From contig NZ_PVNH01000002.1 of assembly GCF_003001955.1 (NCBI RefSeq), forward strand, positions 248,001 through 312,000: a stretch of 64,000 bases of DNA, read 5' to 3'. Under the pieces are notes generated by a model that worked only from the letters and a program-made list of their open reading frames with translations, did not search any database and was not told where the DNA came from. This document shows positions 23,348-31,791 of this stretch, piece by piece. The stretch's first letter is position 1, and every line of letters starts with the position of its first letter. Both the position numbers and the translations under genes were made by a program. This DNA is from Prauserella shujinwangii (GTDB lineage Bacteria; Actinomycetota; Actinomycetes; Mycobacteriales; Pseudonocardiaceae).

Positions 23348-23387
23348 GCGTCGTCTTGTCCTGACCGGGTACGACGCGCTCGTCCGG
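23348..23387 (-). promoter_or_regulatory. guanidine-III (ykkC-III) riboswitch
   Basis: Forty bases on the minus strand, beginning CCGGACGAG and ending GGACAAGACGACGC, match from memory the Thermobifida fusca ykkC-III aptamer almost base for base. In the long helix the GCGCCGU/ACGGCGC pairing is replaced by GCGTCGT/ACGACGC, a compensatory C-G to U-A change. CCGG/CCGG pairs form the pseudoknot helix. It precedes the SMR exporter gene by 40 bases and presumably exposes its Shine-Dalgarno when guanidinium binds. Confidence 0.92.
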
Positions 23388-23447
23388 GCCGGCGAGCGCC
23401 GGCCCTTCGACGCTAGCACGCCGCACGGGCGCCGTGTCGGGGCTCGC

Positions 23448-23903
23448 TCAGCCTGCGTGGCCGGGCCCCGGCAGCACGTCGACGTCGGTGGCGCGCATCG
23501 GCTCGCCGCAGGCGGAACACGAAGGCTCGACGTGCGCGATCTCCCCGCAGGCGTGGTGGCGGTACAGCACCGGTGGCCCCGCCTCGCCGGCCAGCCACCG
23601 GTCGCCCCAGCGGACCATCACGAGCAGCAGGTCACACAGCTCGGTGCCCTTGTCGGTGAGCGTGTACTCGAAGCGGGGCGGCCGCTCCGAGTACTGCCGC
23701 CGCGCCAGCACCCCGCTCTCGACCAGCCACTTGAGGCGTTCGGCAAGCACCTTGCGGGAGATCCCGAGATCCTGCTGCAGCTGGTCGAACCGGGTGAGCC
23801 CCACGTAGACGTCCCGCAGGATCAACGGCGACCACGGCTCCCCGATCACGTCCAGGGTGCGCGCGATCGAGCAGGCCATGTCTCCGAACCGCGTGCGCTG
23901 CAT
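23448..23903 (-). CDS. HxlR-family transcriptional regulator
   Basis: A 151-residue MarR-like winged-helix protein (CSIARTLDVIGEPWSPLILRDVYVGLTRFDQLQQDLGIS, split here as the HxlR signature region 11-49). A C-terminal zinc ribbon (CGE..., CSACG) is also present. HxlR proteins sense electrophiles or redox stress. The ATG at 23903 has TAGGCT six bases upstream, suggesting a leaderless message. It is divergent from a flavin-fold oxidoreductase with two matching dyads between. Confidence 0.9.
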   Translation of the reverse strand: MQRTRFGDMACSIARTLDVIGEPWSPLILRDVYVGLTRFDQLQQDLGISRKVLAERLKWLVESGVLARRQYSERPPRFEYTLTDKGTELCDLLLVMVRWGDRWLAGEAGPPVLYRHHACGEIAHVEPSCSACGEPMRATDVDVLPGPGHAG

Positions 23904-23923
23904 GCTCCCAGCCTAGCTCAAAG

Positions 23924-23975
23924 GTTCCCTCAAGGAACTCATCGTGTTACCGTTCCGCTAGTTCCCTGAAGAAAC
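23924..23975. promoter_or_regulatory. two HxlR-type operators GTTCC-N5-G(G/A)AAC
   Basis: A perfect dyad GTTCC-CTCAA-GGAAC lies at 23924-23938, and a second copy with one mismatch, GTTCC-CTGAA-GAAAC, at 23961-23975. They sit between the divergent hxlR and oxidoreductase genes, 37 bases apart centre to centre. Confidence 0.75.
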
Positions 23976-23995
23976 CTACTGAGCCGGAGGCCACC

Positions 23996-24448
23996 ATGGC
24001 CAGGACCCTCACCGTCGCGGAGAGCCAGCGGTTCCTCGCCGAACCCCACATCGGCGTGCTCTGCGTCGAGCGCGACGGCGAACGTCCACCGCTCGCCGTC
24101 CCCGTCTGGTATCACTACCGGCCCGGCGGGGACCTGACGTTCTTCACCGGCACGCAGGGCCGCACCGCGCGCAAGACCGCGCTGCTGGAGCGCAAGCGCA
24201 GGCTGAGCTTCTGCGTGCAGCGACCGGAACCGCCGTACCGGTACGTGACCGCGGAATGCACCCTGCGCGCACTGGACCGCTCGCCCAGCGTCGAGGACGT
24301 GCACGCGATCACGTCCCGGTACCTGCCCGACGACGTCGCGCGGGACGTGGCCGTCGCCGAGGCGACCGGCGGCTCGCCGACCTTCGTCCTGTTCCGGGCG
24401 CGGCCGGACCGGTGGGTGAGCTTCGACTTCGCCGACGAGACCGACTGA
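23996..24448 (+). CDS. pyridoxamine-5'-phosphate-oxidase-fold (split-barrel) flavoprotein
   Basis: A 150-residue PNPOx-like protein: FLAEPHIGVLCVERDG start, VPVWYHYRPGGDLTFFTG and KTALLERKRRLSFCVQ. Such proteins bind FMN or F420 and reduce small molecules. GGAGG lies five bases before the ATG. It is the likely target of the divergent HxlR regulator and is convergent with the nitroreductase-hemerythrin gene three bases away. Confidence 0.88.
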   Translation: MARTLTVAESQRFLAEPHIGVLCVERDGERPPLAVPVWYHYRPGGDLTFFTGTQGRTARKTALLERKRRLSFCVQRPEPPYRYVTAECTLRALDRSPSVEDVHAITSRYLPDDVARDVAVAEATGGSPTFVLFRARPDRWVSFDFADETD

Positions 24449-24451
24449 GGG

Positions 24452-25282
24452 CTACGGCTGGACCGCGTTCAGCACCGGGACCAGCCGCTCCTCGTAGTCC
24501 AGGTGGGCCTCCAGTTCCGCGACCAGGCGATCCACTTCGGACAGCACGGCGGCCGGGTCCGCACCGTCCGCCGAGACGACGCGCTCCAGCTCGTCGAGCA
24601 GCAGCGCGATGGCCTCGTGCTCCCGGCGCAGCCGCGCGACGGTTCCGGCGAGCTCGGGATGGTGTTCGTCGAGAAACGGCAGCAGTTGCCCATCCTCGCT
24701 GGCGTGGTGGTGATGCAGGCCCTGGCACACGGTGAGGCAGTTGATCCGCAGCTGGGAACCCAGCCCGGGGCCGGACCGCGCGATCTCCTCGCGGATCAGG
24801 GCGAGCTCGCGGCGGAACGCGTCGTGGACGAGCTTCAGCGCATCGCCCCACGCACTCGCGTTCGGCACCCCCGACACCGGTCGCAGGACCACCACGGGCA
24901 GCCGCCGCCCCGCCTTGCGCTCGTAGTCCGCCCAGCCGGAGTCGGCCTCGGCCGCCCTCGCGAAGACCTGGTCGCGTTCCGCTCCCCGCAGGACCACCGC
25001 ATCCGCCTCGAAGGTGAACACTCCGGTCTCGACGGTGACGCGCGGGTTGGCGCGGATGTTGTGGAACCACGCGGGATGGGCCGGAGCCCCGCCCGCGGAT
25101 CCGATGACGACGGTCCGCCCTTCGCCGTCGGGCAGGTAACCGAGCGGCACCGTGTGCGGCGCGCCGGACCTGGCCCCCGTGGTGGTCAGCAGAAGCAGTC
25201 GCGCGCCCTCGAACGGGCCGCCGACCCGTCCCTTGTTGGCGCGGAACTCCGCGATGACGTGCTGGTTGAAGTCAACAGGCAT
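24452..25282 (-). CDS. F420-type nitroreductase fused to hemerythrin-like domain
   Basis: A 276-residue two-domain protein. Residues 1-130 are a Ddn/DUF385 split barrel (LLLLTTTGARSGAPHTVPL, PAWFHNIRANPRVTVETG). Residues 145-270 are a hemerythrin HHE four-helix bundle, with metal ligands in LHHHHASEDGQLLPFLDEHHPEL, H in LRREHEAI and LDYEE near the end (split motifs). It joins a deazaflavin/flavin site with a di-iron O2 or redox site. Its role could be quinone or nitric oxide/oxygen stress handling; this is inference. Confidence 0.85.
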   Translation of the reverse strand: MPVDFNQHVIAEFRANKGRVGGPFEGARLLLLTTTGARSGAPHTVPLGYLPDGEGRTVVIGSAGGAPAHPAWFHNIRANPRVTVETGVFTFEADAVVLRGAERDQVFARAAEADSGWADYERKAGRRLPVVVLRPVSGVPNASAWGDALKLVHDAFRRELALIREEIARSGPGLGSQLRINCLTVCQGLHHHHASEDGQLLPFLDEHHPELAGTVARLRREHEAIALLLDELERVVSADGADPAAVLSEVDRLVAELEAHLDYEERLVPVLNAVQP

Positions 25283-25475
25283 GATCAGGTTCTTCTCCGG
25301 GAAAGTGGCATGACGAAAACGGATTCGGTGCTGGAGAAGAACGGGAAGGCGGGCCCCTGCCCCGCCCGGCGATCACGCCGTGGCCGGGAACCTCACTCGC
25401 TCATGGCACTCGGCCGACCCGGCAGTCACGAGGTGACACTAACACGGATCACCCGCCCACGGAACACGATTGAAC

Positions 25476-25492
25476 TATACCCGTGGGGGTAT
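25476..25492 (+). promoter_or_regulatory. CsoR/CstR-like operator overlapping the TauE promoter
   Basis: The palindrome ATACCC-N4-GGGTAT (25477-25492) overlaps a TATACC -10-like hexamer and lies ten bases before the TauE ATG. The ATACC...GGTAT layout resembles persulfide-sensor CstR and CsoR operators. No csoR-family gene is in the window. Confidence 0.65.
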
Positions 25493-25501
25493 CATCGACG
25501 C

Positions 25502-26284
25502 ATGCTGATCGCCGCCGGACTCGGGCTCCTTCTCGGCTTCGTGGTCGGCCTGCTCGGCGCGGGCGGTTCCATCCTCGCGGTTCCGGCGCTGGTCTACGGC
25601 CTCGGCGAGCCGGTCCACCAGGCGATCCCGATCTCCCTGGTCGTCGTCGGCAGCACGGCGGCGGTGAGCGTGCTGCCCCGGCTGCGGCAGCGGGTCATCC
25701 GCTGGCCGGTGGCCGGGGTGTTCGGCGCGGCGGGCATCGCGGCGTCGTTCGGCGGCGCGGCGCTCGGCCGGCTGCTCTCCCCGCAGGTCCTGCTGCTCGC
25801 GTTCGCGGCCGTGATGGTCGCCGCCGCCGTGCGCATGCTGACCGGCGACACGACGCCACGGGGTGCGTGCACGGTCACCGGCGGCCGGGTGAACTGGCGC
25901 GCCTGCCTGCCCAAGTCCCTCGCGATCGGCGCCGTGGTCGGGTTTCTCACCGGGATGTTCGGCGTCGGCGGAGGCTTCCTCGTCGTGCCCGCCCTCGCGC
26001 TGCTGCTCGGCCTCGAGATGCCCGCGGCCGTGGCGACGTCGCTGGTCATCGTCGCCCTCAACGCGGCGGGCGGCCTGGTCGCCCACGCGAGCGCGGTGCC
26101 GGAGCTGGACCCGCGCGTGGTGGCGGCGTTCACCGGCACGGCGCTGGTCACCGCCGTGCTCGCGGCGCGGTTCGGCGGGCGGCTGGACGCCGCCCGCCTG
26201 CGCCGCTGGTTCGCCTGGTTCGTGCTCGCCGTGGCCGGCTTCGTCACCGTCCAGGCGCTGCTCGACCCGGCCGCGCTGAGCTGA
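25502..26284 (+). CDS. TauE/SafE-family sulfite/sulfur-anion exporter
   Basis: A 260-residue polytopic membrane protein with the duplicated TauE fold: GLLLGFVVGLLGAGGSILAVPAL at the N-terminus (positions 7-29) and FLTGMFGVGGGFLVVPALAL in the second half. It has about eight TM helices. The family exports sulfite, thiosulfate or organosulfonates. The CstR-like operator suggests induction by sulfane sulfur or copper. It is convergent with the GH16 gene. Confidence 0.9.
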   Translation: MLIAAGLGLLLGFVVGLLGAGGSILAVPALVYGLGEPVHQAIPISLVVVGSTAAVSVLPRLRQRVIRWPVAGVFGAAGIAASFGGAALGRLLSPQVLLLAFAAVMVAAAVRMLTGDTTPRGACTVTGGRVNWRACLPKSLAIGAVVGFLTGMFGVGGGFLVVPALALLLGLEMPAAVATSLVIVALNAAGGLVAHASAVPELDPRVVAAFTGTALVTAVLAARFGGRLDAARLRRWFAWFVLAVAGFVTVQALLDPAALS

Positions 26285-26296
26285 CCGGCCCCGGCG

Positions 26297-27541
26297 TCAC
26301 ACCCGCCACTTCTGGTTGGCCGTGCCCGCGCACGTCCAGATCTGCAACCGGGTGCCGTCGGCGGAATCGGCGCCCGTGACGTCGAGGCACTTGTCGGCGT
26401 GGGGGTTGACGATGTCCCCCGCCGCGGTGTGCACCCACTGTTGCGCGGCCGTCCCGTTGCACTCGTACAGCTGCACGGGAGTGCCGTCGGCGGTGCCTGC
26501 ACCGGCGACGTCGAGGCACTTGCCGAGCGCCCGCACACTGCCGTCCGCGGCGAACGTCCACCGCTGCGCGGCCGTCCCGTTGCACTCGTACAGCTGCACG
26601 GGGGTGCCGTTGTCGGTGCTCGCTCCCGCCACGTCGACACACTTGTCGGCCAGTCCGACGATCGGCTGTCCCCCGCCCGAGGTGGCGCCGTCCGTGACGC
26701 GGACGTAGTCGATCACGAGCTGTTGCGGGAAGGACGTGCTGCCGTCCGGGTCGCCCGGCCACCGCCCGCCGACGGCGAGGTTCAGGATGAGGTAGAAGGG
26801 GTGGTCGAAGACCCACTCGTCCCCGCCGAGGTCGGCAGGCGTCCGGACCTGGTAGACGTTGCCGTCGACCGACCACTGGATGCGCTGCGGGGACCAGTCG
26901 ACCGCGAACGTGTGGAAGCCGTCGGAGAACCGCTCGCCGCCGGGCAGCGTGTACGCGGCGCCGATGCCGTCCGGGCCCGAGTAGCCGGGACCGTGCAGGG
27001 TGCCGTGGACCGTGCCCGGCTCGTGGCCCACGTTCTCCATGATGTCGATCTCGCCGCTGTCCGGCCACCCCACGTCGCCGAAGTCGGCTCCGAGCATCCA
27101 GAAGGCGGGCCATATACCGCGCCCCTCCGGCAGCTTCATCCGGGCCTCGAAGTGACCGTACGCCTGCGTGAACGTCTGCGCCGTGCTGAACTTCGCCGAC
27201 GTGTACCAGCAGCTGCCGTACCAGCACTGGTAACCGGCGGGGTTCTCCTCCCGCGCGGTGATCACGAGGTTGCCGTCGCCGTCGAGCGCGGCGTTGTCCG
27301 TGCCGTCGGTGTAGTACTGGCGCTCGAGGTTTCCCCAGCCTTCGTTGCCGTTGCCGATCTCGTGCCGCCACTTGGCACTGTCGACCGGAGCGCCGGCCGG
27401 TCCTTCGAAGTCGTCGAAGAAGGTGGTGGCGGCGGCGTTCATCCCCCCGCCGGGCGTGGGTTCCGCGGTGGCGGGCCCCGGGACGACGGCAGCCGCGAGC
27501 GCGGCGAGGCCGGCGACGAGGGCGCGGGCTGGTCTGGACAT
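26297..27541 (-). CDS. secreted GH16 endo-beta-1,3-glucanase with C-terminal ricin-B (CBM13) lectin
   Basis: A 414-residue exported enzyme. The signal peptide ends near ATA-EP (26-27). The GH16 domain spans 40-285 with the catalytic GEIDIMEN motif (nucleophile Glu164, Asp166, acid/base Glu169), typical of laminarinases. Residues 292-414 form a beta-trefoil with three QxW repeats (AAQRW, AAQQW, ANQKW). It would hydrolyse fungal or algal beta-1,3-glucans outside the cell. GGGAG precedes the ATG. Confidence 0.93.
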   Translation of the reverse strand: MSRPARALVAGLAALAAAVVPGPATAEPTPGGGMNAAATTFFDDFEGPAGAPVDSAKWRHEIGNGNEGWGNLERQYYTDGTDNAALDGDGNLVITAREENPAGYQCWYGSCWYTSAKFSTAQTFTQAYGHFEARMKLPEGRGIWPAFWMLGADFGDVGWPDSGEIDIMENVGHEPGTVHGTLHGPGYSGPDGIGAAYTLPGGERFSDGFHTFAVDWSPQRIQWSVDGNVYQVRTPADLGGDEWVFDHPFYLILNLAVGGRWPGDPDGSTSFPQQLVIDYVRVTDGATSGGGQPIVGLADKCVDVAGASTDNGTPVQLYECNGTAAQRWTFAADGSVRALGKCLDVAGAGTADGTPVQLYECNGTAAQQWVHTAAGDIVNPHADKCLDVTGADSADGTRLQIWTCAGTANQKWRV

Positions 27542-27667
27542 CGTGCTCCCTTCTCAGCCGTACGGCGAAGCGGGAACCAGTGTCCAGTGGTCTGGACCAC
27601 GCTGACAACAGCCAGGGCGGATCCTGTCCGGTCATGACCGCAACCGGACAGTTTCCGGCCCCCTGGC

Positions 27668-27859
27668 TCAGTAGTCGCGGTCGGGCATGATCAGCCAGAG
27701 CGCGATGTAGAGGATGAACTGCGGGCCGGGCAGCAGGCAGGAGAGCACGAACAGCAGCCGGACCGTGTTCGGCTTCCAGCCCCAGCGCTCGGCCAGCCCC
27801 GCGCAGACGCCCGCGATCATGCGGTTCCGCTTCGGCCTGGCCAGTGTCTTCGTCGTCAT
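27668..27859 (-). CDS. small PspC-domain membrane protein
   Basis: A 63-residue protein that is essentially one PspC domain: RNRMIAGVCAGLAERWG, then an amphipathic/TM helix (LLFVLSCLLPGPQFILYIAL). PspC proteins take part in envelope-stress signalling. The ATG at 27859 has GGAGG directly upstream; the in-frame extension upstream is not family-like. Confidence 0.85.
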   Translation of the reverse strand: MTTKTLARPKRNRMIAGVCAGLAERWGWKPNTVRLLFVLSCLLPGPQFILYIALWLIMPDRDY

Positions 27860-27942
27860 ACCTCCACAATGCCGCCGTCGCGGCCGGAGCGCATCGGGAG
27901 GAACCCGGAGATCCCCCTGGCGGGGAACACCGACGACTCCGA

Positions 27943-27954
27943 TTGTCTTGACAA
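27943..27954 (+). promoter_or_regulatory. -35/dyad upstream of the SRPBCC-hydrolase operon
   Basis: TTGTC-TT-GACAA forms a short palindrome that contains a consensus TTGACA (27948-27953), about 50 bases before the ATG at 28002. It is a probable promoter and possible operator. Confidence 0.4.
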
Positions 27955-28001
27955 CTTTGTTTTTCGGTGGCATCGTTCCGGTCGAGGAAGGGAGCGAGCC
28001 G

Positions 28002-28760
28002 ATGGGGCACGAGTTCGAGATCAGAACGGAAGCGGAGCTTCCGGCGAGCCCGGATCAGGTGTGGCAGGCGATCGCCACGGGACCGGGCATCGACTCCTGG
28101 TTCATGGGCCGCACCGAGGTCGAGCCCGGCGAGGGCGGCGCGGTGCGCACGGTCTTCGGTGGCTACGCCCCGGAGCAGCCCGTCACCGCGTGGGAGCCGG
28201 AGCGCAGGCTGGCCTACGGCTCGGTACCCGCCCCGGACGGCCGGTTCGCCGCCTACGAGTTCCTCATCGAGGGCCGGGCGGGCGGCAGCACCGTGCTCCG
28301 CATGGTGACGAGCGGGTTCCTGCCGGGGGACGACTGGGCGGACGAGTACGAGGCCATGACCCGCGGGACCGCGCTGTTCTTCCACACCCTCGTCGCCTGC
28401 CTGACCCACTTCCCTGGCCGGACCGCGGTGCCGGTGACGGTGTTCGGTCCACCGGTCACGAACTGGGCCCGCACCTGGGCCGCGGTACGGCAGGGACTCG
28501 GGCTCGAAGACTCCGTGACCGAGGGCGACCGCGTGCGGTTCTCCCCGGACGGCGGCGCACCGGTGAAGGGCGTCGTGTACTTCGCCAACGAGGACACGCT
28601 CGGCGTCCGCACCACCGACGCGCTGTACCGCTTCCTCAAGGGCTTCCGCGGCCCGCTGATCGCGGCACACCACTACTTCTCCACTGTAGACACACAGGAG
28701 GCCGAACGCGCCTGGCTGGCCTGGCTCGAGCGGCACGACGGAAGGGAACAGCGGACATGA
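28002..28760 (+). CDS. SRPBCC (AHSA1/START-like) protein
   Basis: A 252-residue helix-grip protein: EIRTEAELPASPDQVWQAIATG start and WFMGRTEVEPGEGG. AHSA1-type proteins bind hydrophobic ligands or act as polyketide cyclase-like enzymes. The second half is longer than the basic fold and of unknown role. GGAAGGGAG precedes the ATG. It overlaps the next gene as ATGA, so the two are co-translated. Confidence 0.85.
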   Translation: MGHEFEIRTEAELPASPDQVWQAIATGPGIDSWFMGRTEVEPGEGGAVRTVFGGYAPEQPVTAWEPERRLAYGSVPAPDGRFAAYEFLIEGRAGGSTVLRMVTSGFLPGDDWADEYEAMTRGTALFFHTLVACLTHFPGRTAVPVTVFGPPVTNWARTWAAVRQGLGLEDSVTEGDRVRFSPDGGAPVKGVVYFANEDTLGVRTTDALYRFLKGFRGPLIAAHHYFSTVDTQEAERAWLAWLERHDGREQRT

Positions 28761-29554
28761 GCAGCGTCACCTCGGCCGACGGCACCAGGATCGCGTTCGA
28801 GCGCACCGGCAACGGCCAGCCGGTGATCCTCGTGGACGGCGCCATGTGCTACCGCGACTCGGGACCGATGCGGCCACTCGCCGAGCAGCTGGCGAAGGAC
28901 TTCACGGTCTACCTCTACGACCGGCGGGGTCGCGGGGAGAGCGGCGACACCGCGCCCTACTCGCCGCGACGCGAGATCGAGGACATTGAGGCGCTCGTCA
29001 AGGATGCGGGCGGCTCCGCGCACCTGTTCGGCATCTCGTCGGGTGCGGTGCTCGCGCTGGAAGCCGCCAACGCCGGGCTGCCGGTCCGCGGGCTGGCGCT
29101 GTACGAGCCGCCGCTCATCGTGGACGACACGCGGGACCCGGTTCCCCCGGAGTGGGTCACCGAGCTGCGCCGGGAGGTCGCGGAAGGCCGGCGCGGGGAC
29201 GCCGTACGCCGGTTCATGCGGGTGGTGCAGGTACCCGCGGTCGCGATCTTTCTCATGCGGTTCCTGCCCGCCTGGCGGAAGATCACCGGTGTCGCGCACA
29301 CGCTGCCGTACGACTTCGAGGTGATCGGCGACCTGCAGTCCGGCAGGCCGCTGCCGGCCGACCGCTGGACGTCGCTGACCGCAACCACGCTCGTCCTGGA
29401 CGGCGGGAAGAGCCCCACCTGGATCCGCAACGGCACCAGGGCGCTCGCCGACGTGCTGCCCACCGCCCGCTACGACACCCTGCCCGGCCAGACCCACATG
29501 GTGAAGCCCACCGCGCTCGCCCCCGCCCTCGCCGAGTTCTTCGGCGCCCACTGA
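28757..29554 (+). CDS. alpha/beta hydrolase
   Basis: A 265-residue alpha/beta hydrolase. The N-terminus is typical (TSADGTRIAFERTGNGQPVILV). The nucleophile Ser is in GISSGA, an Asp candidate is in VLDGGKSP, and the His is in GQTHMVKP. The substrate is unknown. It forms an operon with the SRPBCC gene before it and the DUF1801 gene 12 bases after it. Confidence 0.88.
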   Translation: MSSVTSADGTRIAFERTGNGQPVILVDGAMCYRDSGPMRPLAEQLAKDFTVYLYDRRGRGESGDTAPYSPRREIEDIEALVKDAGGSAHLFGISSGAVLALEAANAGLPVRGLALYEPPLIVDDTRDPVPPEWVTELRREVAEGRRGDAVRRFMRVVQVPAVAIFLMRFLPAWRKITGVAHTLPYDFEVIGDLQSGRPLPADRWTSLTATTLVLDGGKSPTWIRNGTRALADVLPTARYDTLPGQTHMVKPTALAPALAEFFGAH

Positions 29555-29566
29555 GAGGACACCGCC

Positions 29567-29935
29567 ATGCCCAGGCACACCACCGTCGCCGAGTACGTCA
29601 CCGCCCTCGACAGCCCGCTGCGGGAGGTCGCCGGGAAGCTGGTGCCGATCATCGAGGCCGCGCTGCCGGACGCACCGGGCGCCCTCTGGCACGGGCATCC
29701 CGTGTGGGGCACCGGGCCGAAGCCGGGGGCCGCCCCGATCTGCCTGCTCAAGGCCTACTCCTCGTCCGTGACGTTCGGGTTGTGGCACGGCCAGGCCGTC
29801 GCGGACCCCTCCGGCAGGCTGGAGCCCGGCGCCCGCGAGATGGCCGGCGTCAAGCTCGCCGACGTCGCCGACATCGACGGGGAGCTGTTCACCGGCTGGT
29901 TGCGGCAGGCACGGGCGCTCGCGAACCCGAGTTGA
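29567..29935 (+). CDS. DUF1801-family protein
   Basis: A 122-residue protein with the YdhG-like DUF1801 pattern (TVAEYVTALDSPLREVAGKL, LWHGHPVWG, CLLKAYSSSVTFGLWHG). The family is small and soluble with unknown function. It is third in the SRPBCC-hydrolase operon. Confidence 0.8.
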   Translation: MPRHTTVAEYVTALDSPLREVAGKLVPIIEAALPDAPGALWHGHPVWGTGPKPGAAPICLLKAYSSSVTFGLWHGQAVADPSGRLEPGAREMAGVKLADVADIDGELFTGWLRQARALANPS

Positions 29936-29969
29936 CCGGTCCGGGCGCGGCTTCTCGTAGGATCGCCCG

Positions 29970-31778
29970 ATGACTTCGGCCGAAACGCTGGGCGTGCTGA
30001 ACCGGGTCTTCGGATACGACTCCTTCCGCGAGGGGCAGCGGGAGATCGTCGACCACGTCTCCGCGGGCGGCGACGCGCTGGTGCTGATGCCGACCGGCGG
30101 TGGCAAGTCGCTGTGCTACCAGATCCCCGCCCTGGTCCGCGACGGCGTGGGCGTCGTCATCTCCCCCCTCATCGCGCTGATGCAGGACCAGGTCGACGCG
30201 CTGCGGGCGCTCGGAGTCCGCGCCGGGTTCCTCAACTCGACACAGGACCCCGACGAGCGCAGGCTCGTGGAGGCCGAGTTCCTGGCGGGTGAGCTGGACC
30301 TGCTGTACCTGGCGCCGGAACGGCTGCGCTCGGAGTCGGCGCTGCGGCTGCTCGACCGGGGCACGGTGGCGCTGTTCGCGATCGACGAGGCGCACTGCGT
30401 GGCGCAGTGGGGGCACGACTTCCGGCCCGACTACCTCGCGCTGTCGGAGCTGCACGAGCGCTGGCCGGACGTACCGCGCATCGCGCTGACGGCCACGGCC
30501 ACCAAGGCCACCCACGCCGAGATCGCCGCGCGGCTGGGCCTCGAGGACGCCCGCCACTTCGTCGCCAGCTTCGACCGGCCGAACATCCAGTACCGGATCG
30601 TCCCGAAGAACGAACCACGCAAGCAGCTGCTGGAGCTGCTGCGCACCGAACACTCCGGCGACGCGGGCATCGTGTACTGCCTGTCGCGCAAGTCGGTCGA
30701 GGAGACCGCGGAGTTCCTGGTGCGCAGCGGGTTCGACGCCGTGCCGTACCACGCCGGGCTCGATGCGGCCACCCGCTCGGCACACCAGGCGCGGTTCCTC
30801 CGCGAGGACGGGCTGATCGTGGTCGCCACGATCGCGTTCGGTATGGGGATCGACAAGCCGGACGTCCGGTTCGTGGCTCACCTGGACCTGCCGAAGTCCG
30901 TCGAGGGCTACTACCAGGAGACCGGCCGCGCGGGCCGGGACGGGCTCCCGTCCACGGCCTGGCTGGCGTACGGGCTGCAGGACGTCGTGCAGCAGCGCAA
31001 GCTCATCGACGCCTCCGAGGGCGACACCGCGCACCGGCGGAAGCTCGGCGCGCACCTCGACGCGATGCTCGCGCTGTGCGAGACCGTCGAATGCCGCCGC
31101 GTGCAGCTGCTCGCCTACTTCGGACAGAGCGCGTCGCCGTGCGGCAACTGCGACACGTGCCTGGCCCCGCCCGAGTCGTGGGACGGCACCGTGGCCGCCC
31201 AGAAGCTCCTGTCGACCGTGGTACGGCTGCGCCGCGAGCGGGGGCAGAAGTTCGGCACCGGCCAGATCGTCGACATCCTGCTCGGCAAGCGGACGACCAA
31301 GGTGACCCAGCACCGGCACGATGAGCTCTCGGTGTTCGGGGTGGGTGCGGACCTGCGGGACGGCGAGTGGCGCGGCGTCGTGCGGCAGTTGCTCGCCCAG
31401 GGTCTGCTCGCCGTCGAGGGCGACTACGGCACGCTGGTCACCACGGAAGCCAGCGACGAGGTGCTGTACCAGGGCCGCAAGGTGATGCTCCGCCGCGAGC
31501 CGGAACGCACCATCCGGGCGGCCAAGCCGAAACGTGCGGCGGCCACCGAACTGCCGGAGCACGCGGCCCCCGTCTTCGAGCGGCTACGGGCCTGGCGCGC
31601 GGCGACCGCGAAGGAGCAGGGCGTGCCCGCGTACGTGATCTTCCACGACGCCACCCTGCGGCAGATCGCGGCCGAGTCGCCAACCAGCCTGACGCAGCTG
31701 GGCACGGTGAGCGGCGTCGGGGAGAACAAACTCGCCAAGTACGGCAGGCAGGTGCTGGACGCCGTGTCCGGCTCGTGA
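29970..31778 (+). CDS. recQ: ATP-dependent DNA helicase RecQ
   Basis: A 602-residue SF2 helicase that unwinds DNA 3'-5' in recombination repair. Motif I is [12 protein letters not shown], motif II is the DEAH box in [17 protein letters not shown], and QxxGRAGRDG is present. A RecQ zinc-binding set (Cys in [15 protein letters not shown]) and winged helix follow. An HRDC domain closes the protein ([18 protein letters not shown]). A TAGGAT box six bases before the ATG indicates a leaderless message. Confidence 0.97.
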   Translation: MTSAETLGVLNRVFGYDSFREGQREIVDHVSAGGDALVLMPTGGGKSLCYQIPALVRDGVGVVISPLIALMQDQVDALRALGVRAGFLNSTQDPDERRLVEAEFLAGELDLLYLAPERLRSESALRLLDRGTVALFAIDEAHCVAQWGHDFRPDYLALSELHERWPDVPRIALTATATKATHAEIAARLGLEDARHFVASFDRPNIQYRIVPKNEPRKQLLELLRTEHSGDAGIVYCLSRKSVEETAEFLVRSGFDAVPYHAGLDAATRSAHQARFLREDGLIVVATIAFGMGIDKPDVRFVAHLDLPKSVEGYYQETGRAGRDGLPSTAWLAYGLQDVVQQRKLIDASEGDTAHRRKLGAHLDAMLALCETVECRRVQLLAYFGQSASPCGNCDTCLAPPESWDGTVAAQKLLSTVVRLRRERGQKFGTGQIVDILLGKRTTKVTQHRHDELSVFGVGADLRDGEWRGVVRQLLAQGLLAVEGDYGTLVTTEASDEVLYQGRKVMLRREPERTIRAAKPKRAAATELPEHAAPVFERLRAWRAATAKEQGVPAYVIFHDATLRQIAAESPTSLTQLGTVSGVGENKLAKYGRQVLDAVSGS

Positions 31779-31791
31779 ACGACGAACGTGG

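Noticed and set aside
26244-28736. An 830-codon open frame on the minus strand
   Set aside because: It is a shadow of the GH16, PspC and SRPBCC genes; those have clear domains and ribosome-binding sites.
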